DNA of 11,837 bases from assembly GCA_026770585.1 (NCBI GenBank), contig MU647323.1:25840-37676 (forward strand). The letters run 5' to 3'. The notes below the pieces were generated by a model. The model had not been told where the DNA came from. It worked only from the letters and a program-made list of their open reading frames with translations, and ran no database searches. This stretch comes from Baffinella frigidus. Lineage: Eukaryota; Cryptophyceae; Cryptomonadales; Baffinellaceae. This document shows, piece after piece, positions 6,383 through 11,602 of the stretch. Made by a program: the position numbers and the translations under genes. Numbering within the stretch: position 1 is the stretch's first letter; every line of letters begins with the position of its first letter.

Positions 6383-6600
6383 CCTGGGTTTAGGGTGTGG
6401 GGTCTAGGGGTTAGGGTTTGGGGTTTAGGGTTTAGGGTTAAGGGTTGAGGGTTCAGGGTTTAGTGTTCAGGGTTTCGGGTTCAGATTCCAAGCGTTAGGG
6501 CTTAGAGTTCGGAACTCGCAACCTGCCCCAAATGCCCGTCTCTGGATCTCTTAGGGTTTGGGGGTTAGGGCTCAGGGTGTAAGGCTTATGGTTTGGGAAG
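6383..6600 (+). repeat. degenerate TTTAGGG array
   Basis: G-strand 7-bp units, TTTAGGG, TTTGGGG, TTGAGGG and TTCAGGG, continuous to about 6480 and then broken by unique sequence that includes a 30-bp direct repeat at 6520-6549; a shorter block follows to about 6600. Confidence 0.8.
6520..6549. repeat. 30-bp direct repeat, copy 1 (pair at 6849-6878)
   Basis: AACCTGCCCCAAATGCCCGT continuing to CTCTGGATCT is repeated at 6849-6878 with a single mismatch (C versus G). The pair brackets about 300 bases that include a hairpin at 6623-6640 and a whole family C element. Confidence 0.95.
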
Positions 6601-6622
6601 AAACGGTGCGTTTATTCCGGAT

Positions 6623-6640
6623 CGAAACCTTGAGGTTTCG
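6623..6640. other. 7-bp-stem hairpin
   Basis: CGAAACC, loop TTGA, GGTTTCG. It is perfect but short, in otherwise unremarkable sequence between the 30-bp direct repeats. Confidence 0.7.
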
Positions 6641-6671
6641 GGCGTTAGTGTTTACGGGGTGGGGCTCGTAA

Positions 6672-6834
6672 CCACACAGCGGACTTCGAGGAAATTTTGA
6701 ACAACCCCTGAGCGATACGGCCTAGGACCTTACAGTAGGCATCCCGTAGGGACACAGGGGGGTTCCTACGCATAAGGTAACGAAAAGGCGGCCCGACTTG
6801 GGCCGAAAACCCCCTTCGTATCCCGCTGTGTGGG
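6672..6834 (-). mobile_element. family C inverted-repeat element, copy 2
   Basis: Starts CCACACAGCGGACTTCGAGG and ends CCTTCGTATCCCGCTGTGTGG; the terminal inverted repeats match those of copy 1 in reverse orientation. The interior contains CCCCTGAGCGATA, CCTAGGACC, CTTACAGTAGG (6729-6739) and CCCGTAGGGACACAGGGG. TA precedes the left end (6669-6670 with one intervening base). About 163 bp. Confidence 0.8.
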
Positions 6835-6848
6835 AGGGTTGGGCTGGT

Positions 6849-6878
6849 AACCTGCCCGAAATGCCCGTCTCTGGATCT
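6849..6878. repeat. 30-bp direct repeat, copy 2
   Basis: The partner of 6520-6549, one mismatch in 30 bases, starting 15 bases after the end of family C copy 2. Confidence 0.95.
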
Positions 6879-7140
6879 TCAAGGGCGGCGTGGAGCACGT
6901 ACCTGTGTATGTGAATATCTGTTTGATGTACAATTGTTCATTCATTCTTAAACAAGTTGCCATGTATTCTTCAATATCTGGCTATTGTATTGCAGGGACA
7001 GGGGGTGAATTGCTGTATCTGCTCTCGAGCGGGTACGAAACATGTTCAAAGCCTGAATCTGGACACTTCAGGTAGAATCTGGACACTTCAGGCGCCGCTG
7101 CCGAGCGAGAGGGGAACAGTCCATCTAGACGTAAATCTAT
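6879..7140. other. unique stretch, no supported gene
   Basis: Short overlapping frames only. An intron-like pair exists, GTATGT at 6907 and TTGCAG ending at 6995, but there is no recognisable flanking coding sequence. A CAGTCCATCTAGACG word at about 7117 resembles part of family E. An 18-bp direct repeat lies at 7055-7092. Confidence 0.5.
7055..7092. repeat. 18-bp direct repeat, two copies
   Basis: GAATCTGGACACTTCAGG at 7055-7072 and 7075-7092, identical, separated by TA. Confidence 0.95.
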
Positions 7141-7202
7141 AGGCCCTACGAATTCAACACCGTAGGGACATAGGGAGGCTTCTATGGATAATGTAACGGA
7201 TT
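7141..7202 (-). mobile_element. partial family C interior
   Basis: CCGTAGGGACATAGGGAGGC, then GGATAATGTAACGGA, matches the interior of family C (minus orientation) without the terminal repeats. It precedes copy 4 by about 80 bases and may be a truncated or interrupted copy. Confidence 0.6.
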
Positions 7203-7284
7203 CCAGATCCAGATTCTGGACCTGGCTGATGATTTCGTACCACAGTCGCTCGACAGCGGAAATAGTTAAAATACTTTTAAGATG

Positions 7285-7428
7285 TTCCCTTCGAAGGAAT
7301 TTTGAATGCCCCATGAGCGACAAGACCTGGGACCCTACAGTAGGCAACCCGTAGGAACACAGGGGGGTCCCTACGGATAAGGTAACGGCAGCTCGCGCAT
7401 TTCCTGCCCGGTAAATCCCTTCGTAGCC
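7285..7428 (-). mobile_element. family C element, copy 4, ends eroded
   Basis: TTCCCTTCGAAGGAATTTTG at the left and AAATCCCTTCGTAGCCC at the right are the inner parts of the family C terminal repeats; the outermost CCACACAG portion is gone on both sides. The core GACCCTACAGTAGGCAACCC (CCTACAGTAGG at 7334-7344) is intact, as is ACACAGGGGGGTCCCTACGG. Confidence 0.75.
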
Positions 7429-7429
7429 C

Positions 7430-7785
7430 TAACCACGAAACGCCAACCCAGGCGAGTGGGCTGTGCAGCTCGAGCGTTTTGTACCAGAATCCCTAGTACT
7501 CGGTCAAATGGCTCCAATTCCACCACTGAAAGCCCACAGCCCCCGCCAGCACGAAATTGGTGCTAAATGGCTCAAATTCCCACCACGAGGAAAATTCAAA
7601 TTCCCCTCAAATCATCGTTTTAACATACTTTAATCTCTTTTAGTACTCAAAACTGCATTTTTAAACCAAATTCATTTAAAAAAGAATAGATGGACAGGAC
7701 GGACCAAGGATTTGCAGTGACAGTAGAAGCTGAGACGCATACCCTGTCTTGAAAGGCTGATGCGGTCACGAATCTAAATAATATT
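7430..7785. other. unique stretch, no gene seen
   Basis: No sizeable open frame. It contains the dispersed repeat at 7502-7570 and an AT-rich section near 7590-7685. Nothing else is recognisable. Confidence 0.6.
7502..7585. repeat. dispersed repeat with ATGGCTCCA motif, copy 2, locally duplicated
   Basis: GGTCAAATGGCTCCAATTCC with CACCAC at 7502-7525, and a related AAATGGCTCAAATTCCCACC with ACG following at about 7564, form a short local duplication. The whole is related to 3610-3675. Confidence 0.6.
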
Positions 7786-7956
7786 CCTTGGTCGGATAGC
7801 GAGGGGGCAAATCATTGAGGTAATTCTGGACTGGACTCCATTCTGGATCTCACTGTTTAGTACAAACTGGACGCAACTGGTACTTGTCACGTCCAATGTC
7901 CGTAATTCATACCCGAATTCAAAAGATTCGTCTGCCCTCTCGCTGTTCGACCAAGG
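7786..7956. mobile_element. family G inverted-repeat element, copy 1
   Basis: The left end CCTTGGTCGGATAGCGAGGG and the right end, reverse complement CCTTGGTCGAACAGCGAGAG, continue into GGGCA and form about 25-bp terminal inverted repeats. An imperfect palindrome, TACAAACTGGACG to CGTCCAATGTCCGTA, occupies 7861-7904. It is 171 bp with no coding capacity, and no clear target-site duplication is visible. Confidence 0.75.
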
Positions 7957-7959
7957 AGG

Positions 7960-8195
7960 GGGTTAGGGGCTGGGGCAGGCGAAGGTTGGGGCTAAGGGTT
8001 TGAGGTTTGGAATTTGAAGCTTGGGGTTTGGGGTTTGATTTTCAGAGTTTCGGGTTTAGGGTTTTGGATTTGGGGTTTAGGGCTTAGGATTTAGGGTTTA
8101 GGGTTTAGAATTTAGAGTTAAGAGTTTGGGGTTTCACTTTCAGGGTTCAGGGTTTAGGGTTTAGGGCTCAAGGTTTGGGGTTCAGGGAAGCCAAC
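7960..8195 (+). repeat. degenerate TTTAGGG array
   Basis: G-strand units with TTTGGGG, TTTAGGG and TTTCAGG variants. The array starts immediately after family G copy 1. Confidence 0.85.
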
Positions 8196-8235
8196 CACAT
8201 CGCACGGACCATCTCGACTGCACCCGCGGTTTTCC

Positions 8236-8402
8236 TGTTTGGGGTTTAGGGTTTTGAGTTTAGGGTTTGGGGTTTAGAGTTTAGTGTTTGGGTTGTGGGG
8301 TTTAAGGTTGGGTGGTTTAGGGTTTAGGATTTGGGGTTTGGGGCTTGGGGTTTGGGGTCTGGGGTTTGAGCTTTGGGGTCCAGGGTTTAGGGTTTAAGGT
8401 GG
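8236..8402 (+). repeat. TTTGGGG/TTTAGGG array
   Basis: 7-bp units rich in TTTGGGG and CTTGGGG variants, separated from the previous array by about 40 unique bases. Confidence 0.85.
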
Positions 8403-8465
8403 ATGGAGGGGAAGGCTGCTTGGGAACGAAAGAGCCGTTTGTCGGGGGGGGGGGGGGGGTGAGTC

Positions 8466-8602
8466 CACTTAGCAGCGACCGAAAACCTTTTCACCTTGAA
8501 TTCAAGGTGAAATTCTGGTAAGATTAGAGGGCAATGGATAAGATTCTAGAAGAAACGGTTTAGATGGACTGTATCCATGAAGCTCCCGGTGGCTGCTAAG
8601 TG
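8466..8602 (-). mobile_element. family E inverted-repeat element, copy 2
   Basis: The ends CACTTAGCAGCGACCG and CGGTGGCTGCTAAGTG are inverted repeats. In reverse orientation it aligns along most of its length with the element at 5514-5638, sharing GGAGCTTCATGG-like sequence, CAGTCCATCTA and CTAGAATC. A 24-bp perfect palindrome sits at 8489-8512. A 16-base G run (about 8443-8459) lies just outside. About 137 bp, non-coding. Confidence 0.75.
8489..8512. other. perfect 24-bp palindrome in family E element, copy 2
   Basis: TTTCACCTTGAA followed by its reverse complement TTCAAGGTGAAA, with no mismatch. It is positionally equivalent to the hairpin at 5592-5615 of copy 1, with three arm positions changed on both sides. 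Confidence 0.95.
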
Positions 8603-8643
8603 ACTACACGCCTGTCTGAGGCCTCGTCATTTGGAGTTGAGGG

Positions 8644-8662
8644 TGGCTGCTAAGTGGTGGAG
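8644..8662. mobile_element. solo family E terminal repeat
   Basis: GGTGGCTGCTAAGTGGTGG matches the right end of family E copy 2 (GGTGGCTGCTAAGTG), 42 bases past that end. No partner end is seen, so it is a solo or remnant terminus. Confidence 0.65.
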
Positions 8663-8710
8663 GGGGGAGCACCATTTTTCATGCACATGATTGGACCAAT
8701 CTGCAAAGCT

Positions 8711-8974
8711 CACCTTTAGTCTGATGGCGAGGGGGCAAACGGGTCGGGTGCGAATTATACAAACTGGACGTGACAGGTACCAGTCGCGTCCACTTTGTAC
8801 TGGGCTTGACTGCCCAAATAGGCAGCCTAGTCAGTTCCTCTTGCAACAGCGCTGCCCACTGAGACAAAAGTCGAGAGTGAAAACTCTCAAAACAAAAGTG
8901 GAACCTCCGTTAAATCAAGATTACAGTGGAAAATTACCTGACTGATTTGCCCCATCATTGTCCGACTAAGGTGA
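8711..8974. mobile_element. family G inverted-repeat element, copy 2
   Basis: The left end CACCTTTAGTCTGATGGCGA and the right end, reverse complement CACCTTAGTCGGACAATGAT, both continue into GGGGCAAA and form terminal repeats related to family G copy 1. An imperfect 42-bp palindrome with GGTACC at its centre lies at 8758-8799. The hairpins CTGCC-CAAATA-GGCAG and GAGAGT-GAAA-ACTCTC (8873-8888) follow. It is about 264 bp, longer than copy 1. Frames on both strands here are incidental. Confidence 0.7.
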
Positions 8975-9300
8975 GGGGATGGGGTTTCCAGCATGATACA
9001 GGGGTCTATCTAAAACCGATGTACTTTTAAAAGTGGGCATTTGTGCCGTAACGATCGTTGATTGGTCACGTAACAACTGGGCGAAATGAGCACAGGCTCG
9101 AGGTTGGAACACCCTATCCTGGTTCAAATATTTACAACCCCACACGTGAATAGGATCCTCCAGTATTCTCGATTTCACGCCAGAGGGCTCCAAACATCCA
9201 CTTTTGACATCTTTCAGGGAAAATACCCTGAATAGTTAAGTCAACGACGCCAGATCTAGCGTCGATAAGGCAGCGGTTTCCCTCGAGCCCTCTTGCGTGG
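8975..9300. other. unique stretch with small hairpins, no gene seen
   Basis: A minus frame at 8966-9193 translates to nothing recognisable. Small palindromes: AACGATCGTT (about 9050), TTCAGGG-AAAATA-CCCTGAA (9213-9232) and CGACGC-CAGATCTA-GCGTCG (about 9244-9263). None resembles an RNA gene. Confidence 0.55.
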
Positions 9301-9304
9301 GTCG

Positions 9305-9350
9305 ACGCCCTATGCCCTGCGCCTTACGCCCTACGCCCTGAGCCCTTAAC
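9305..9350 (-). repeat. short C-strand array of CCCTACG/CCCTGCG units
   Basis: CGCCCTATGCCCTGCG, CTTACGCCCTACGCCCTGAG: 7-base units with G in place of the usual A before CCCT. A small, eroded island in reverse orientation. Confidence 0.75.
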
Positions 9351-9360
9351 CGGTCTGATG

Positions 9361-9432
9361 AGTACATGAAGCTAGTGCACGGAGTTATGGTTTCGGTACT
9401 TGTTGGGGGCCCCAACGTTGATGAAAAGCAGC
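9361..9432. pseudogene. rearranged fragment of coding-like sequence H
   Basis: ACATGAAGCTAGTGCA (9364-9379, plus strand) matches the segment encoding YMKLVP of the longer copy at 9557-9659. The following CGGTACTTGTTGGGGGCCCC (9394 on, with AACGTTGATGA) matches, in the opposite sense, the segment encoding LMINVAVLNKYR; its minus-strand reading is LLFINVGAPNKYRN. The two parts are joined in inverted orientation relative to each other, so this is a scrambled fragment. Confidence 0.4.
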
Positions 9433-9464
9433 GGTAATCGCTCTAGGGAGGGTCAGGGTTCAAG

Positions 9465-9556
9465 GCTGTCACGGTTGAGGGTGTGGTGTTTAGAGTTTAG
9501 GGTTTATGGTGCAGGGTTCAGGATTCTTGGGGTCTAGGGTTTAGGGATTGGGGGGT
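9465..9556 (+). repeat. degenerate TTTAGGG/TGTGGTG array
   Basis: G-strand telomere-like units of loose periodicity between the two H fragments. Confidence 0.7.
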
Positions 9557-9659
9557 TCGATACTTGTTGAGGACGGCGACGTTGATCATGAGCACCTGCC
9601 GCCCTTGTTTGTCCCTCGCCCCCGGGACCAGCTTCATGTACCCCTGCAACCGGATTCGT
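9557..9659 (-). pseudogene. coding-like fragment H, possible CRAL-TRIO-type remnant
   Basis: The minus strand reads RIRLQGYMKLVPGARDKQGR followed by QVLMINVAVLNKYR, inside a 78-codon open frame (9518-9754) whose other parts are telomere-like or unremarkable. The run 'charged-x-x-G-R-x-V-hydrophobic' resembles the entry to the lipid-binding fold of CRAL-TRIO (Sec14-like) proteins, but the match is short and from memory of the family pattern only. Partial copies at 9361-9432 and 9900-9945 support descent from a multiplied exon. No complete domain, start or intron boundary is visible. Confidence 0.35.
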
Positions 9660-9899
9660 GTTTGGTTCAGGGTTTGGGGTTTAGCCTCAGGCGGGTTGAC
9701 GGACTGATAGCGCGTTGACATGCTGTGTTTGCATTGCAAAGGTAAATTTGTCAACTGTGGAGAGAACAGGAGCCCAGGCGCACCACATAGGTGTGCCCAA
9801 ATAGACGGAGACAGCGCTCACGCATCGATACGCCCCTCGCTCTCTCGCTTTCGCTCCACTCAGTCTTTCAACCTAGAAATCGGATTCCTTTAGGAATGG

Positions 9900-9945
9900 A
9901 AGGTCCCTGGCCCCCGGGACTAGCTTCGAAGCTAGCACCCCTGCT
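9900..9945 (-). pseudogene. partial copy of coding-like fragment H
   Basis: GGTCCCTGGCCCCCGGGACT followed by AGCTTC matches the DNA encoding KLVPGARD of the copy at 9557-9659. A short inverted duplication, GCTTCGAAGC, follows, then GCACCCCTGC as in the main copy. The reading is broken by stops. Confidence 0.45.
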
Positions 9946-10090
9946 TCAGGTTTTAGGGGTTAGGGGTGGGGGTTTCGGGGTTGGGGCTTAAGGTTTAGGG
10001 GTTGGGGTGTGGGGCTCAGAGCTTAGGGCGTAGGGCCTAGGGCTTAGGGCTTAGCGTTAGGGCGTAGGGCTTAGGGCTCAAGGGTTTGGG
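9945..10090 (+). repeat. 7-bp array with CTTAGGG and CGTAGGG variants
   Basis: After some TTTAGGG and TTGGGGT units, the block at about 10013-10080 is dominated by CTTAGGG and CGTAGGG, with C at the first position of the canonical TTTAGGG. Confidence 0.85.
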
Positions 10091-10094
10091 TCTA

Positions 10095-10252
10095 CCCAGC
10101 GGGCTACGAAGGGATTTTTGGTACATTTTGGGCCGATTTATGTTGCCTTATCCGTTGGAAATCCCCCCATGTCCCTACGGATTACCTACCGTAGGGTCCT
10201 GTGTCTTGTCGCTTAGGAGTTATTCGAAATCCCTTCGAAGTCCACTGTGTGG
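10095..10252 (+). mobile_element. family C inverted-repeat element, copy 5, TA-flanked
   Basis: The left end CCCAGCGGGCTACGAAGGGA and the right end, reverse complement CCACACAGTGGACTTCGAAG, are bounded by TA at 10093-10094 and 10253-10254. The interior carries CATGTCCCTACGGATTACC, the core CCTACCGTAGG (10185-10195) and CTTGTCGCTTAGGAGTTATT. It is 158 bp and the best-bounded copy. The 70-codon frame across it is not a gene. Confidence 0.8.
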
Positions 10253-10284
10253 TAGGGGTGTATCCCTTCGTGCGAGCGAATACA

Positions 10285-10438
10285 CGGTTAGGGTGTAGGG
10301 TGTAGGGAGGTGTTTCAGGTTCAGGGTGTAAGGTGTAGGGTGTAAAGAGCCGGGTTTCGGTGTCAGGGTTTAGGATTCAGGGTTGAGGTTTTAGAGTTCA
10401 GGGTTCAGGGTTTTGGATCTTGGGTTCAGGGTCTAGGG
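10285..10438 (+). repeat. TGTAGGG/TTCAGGG telomere-like array
   Basis: TGTAGGG units near 10289-10345, then TTCAGGG and TTTAGGG units leading into the GA tract at 10440. Confidence 0.85.
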
Positions 10439-10439
10439 T

Positions 10440-10641
10440 TAAGAGAGAGAGAGAGAGAGGTAGAGAGAGAGGTAGAGAGAGAGGTAGAGAGAGAGGTAGA
10501 GGGAGGGAGGGAGAGAGAGAGAGAAGGAGGGAGGGAGGGAGGGAGAGAGAGAGAGGGAGAGAGGGAGAGAGAGAGAGGGGGTGTAAGGTTTCGGCACGCG
10601 GTCGAAGGCAGCGCGCTCCGACGGGGGGAAGAGAAAGAGAG

Positions 10642-10691
<50 letters not shown>

Positions 10692-10769
10692 AGAGAGAGC
10701 GAGAGAGAGAGAGGGTGTACAGTGTCGGTGCACACGAGGTCGAGTGCGGTGTGCTCCCGCGGGGGGGGG
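10440..10769 (+). repeat. composite GA satellite with modules M1 and M2
   Basis: Purine-rich GA/GGGA tracts (10440-10576 and 10627-10711) alternate with conserved non-GA modules. M1 (10577-10626) contains GTTTCGGCACGCGGTCGAAG and GCGCGCTCCG. M2 (10712-10769) contains CACACGAGGTCGAGTGCGG and GTGTGCTCCC. In the first tract GTAGAGAGAGAG-type units repeat. All open frames, RERERE on plus and SLSLSL on minus, are repeat artefacts. Confidence 0.9.
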
Positions 10770-10852
10770 CTCAAAGAATAAAACCTAAACGCAGAGACCC
10801 ATGTACCCTTACCCCTACTTCGTGTCCGGGGCTATGTGCTGTTGGGATTTGG
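10770..10852. other. short unique spacer
   Basis: Between satellite modules M2 and M3; CCCTTACCCCTACTTCGTGT is its only telomere-like trace. No gene is seen. Confidence 0.5.
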
Positions 10853-11150
10853 GGTTCTGGGTTTTGGCACGCACGAGGTCGAGTGCAACGCGCTGAGAGA
10901 GAGAGCGAGAGAGAGAGAGAGAGCGAGCGAGAGCGAAAGCGAGAGCGAAAGCGAAAGCGAGAGAGAGAGAGAAAGCAAGAGAGAGTGAGAGCGAGAGAGA
11001 GAGAGAGCGAGCGAGAGAGAAAGAGAGAGAGAGAGTGTGTGTGTGTGTGAGAGAGAGAGAGCGTGTGTGTGCGAGAGAGAGAGAGAGAGAGAAAGAGAGG
11101 GTGCAGGGTTTCGCGCGCCGCAGAGAAGGGCAGCCCGGCCGCGTCCTCGA
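10853..11150 (+). repeat. composite GA satellite with modules M3 and M4
   Basis: M3 (10853-10894) contains GGCACGCACGAGGTCGAGTG followed by CAACGCGCT and leads straight into a 200-base GA/GCGA tract with interior GT runs (near 11034-11048 and 11062-11071). M4 (11099-11150) contains GGGTTTCGCGCGCCGCAGAG and is the most diverged module. Confidence 0.9.
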
Positions 11151-11157
11151 AATCTTT

Positions 11158-11450
11158 AGTACCCTACACCCTACACCCTGCACCCTACACCCTACACCCT
11201 ACACCCTACACCCTACACCCTACACCCTACACCCTAAACGCTACACACTACACGCTGCACGCTGCACGCTACACGCTACACGCTACACGCTACACGTTAC
11301 ACCCTGCAACCTACACCCTACACCCTGAACGCCACACCCTAAACGCTAAACGCTGCACGCTAAACGCCACACCCTAAAGGCTACACGCTAAACGCTACAC
11401 GCTCAACGCTACACGCTAGACCCTAAAAGCGTAGAACCTCAAACTCCAAA
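11158..11450 (-). repeat. 7-bp array: TGTAGGG block, then TGTAGCG block
   Basis: On the plus strand, CCCTACA units run in near-perfect series (about 11160-11232), then ACGCTAC or ACGCTGC units (about 11237-11297), then mixtures that include ACGCTAA. The G-rich strand is the minus strand. The second block has lost the canonical GGG triplet (GCG instead), yet the 7-base period is retained. Plus frames of HPTPYTLHPTPYT type are artefacts. Confidence 0.9.
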
Positions 11451-11457
11451 CCAAAAA

Positions 11458-11513
11458 GGGGTCACGGTACGCACGAGGTCGAGGCACAGAACCCTATAAC
11501 CTAGTCCATACCC

Positions 11514-11561
<48 letters not shown>

Positions 11562-11602
11562 CGAGAGAGCGAGAGAGAGAGATAGATAGAGAGAGAGAGA
11601 GG
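11458..11602 (+). repeat. composite GA satellite with module M5
   Basis: M5 (11461-11490) contains CGGTACGCACGAGGTCGAGG, then about 25 unique bases, then a GA/GCGA tract (11516-11602) with a GATA interruption near 11581. It is the last copy of the GCACGAGGTCGAG module in the window. Confidence 0.85.

Noticed and set aside
6907-6995. Intron-like segment from GTATGT to TTGCAG
   Set aside because: Splice-like words occur by chance at this frequency, and no flanking exon with recognisable protein is visible.
8690-8945. 84-codon plus frame and overlapping 62-codon minus frame
   Set aside because: Both lie inside family G copy 2 and its inverted repeats, and read through its palindrome on opposite strands.
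3298-10298. Frames at 3298-3561 (+), 10086-10298 (+) and 6982-7347 (-) share a PYG-x-x-TVG-x-x-VLSL peptide
   Set aside because: The similarity is explained by family C element DNA. The copy at 6672-6834 has a stop in the same frame, and the elements have terminal inverted repeats and no start or stop consistent with a gene.
10398-11183. Long frames on both strands encoding Arg/Glu or Ser/Leu repeats
   Set aside because: They are direct readings of GA/TC microsatellite in several frames at once; no unique sequence, start context or domain supports a protein.
11035-11377. Frames encoding HPTPYTL repeats
   Set aside because: A 7-bp repeat read in any frame gives a 7-residue peptide period; all frames stay open because CCCTACA lacks stops in this orientation.
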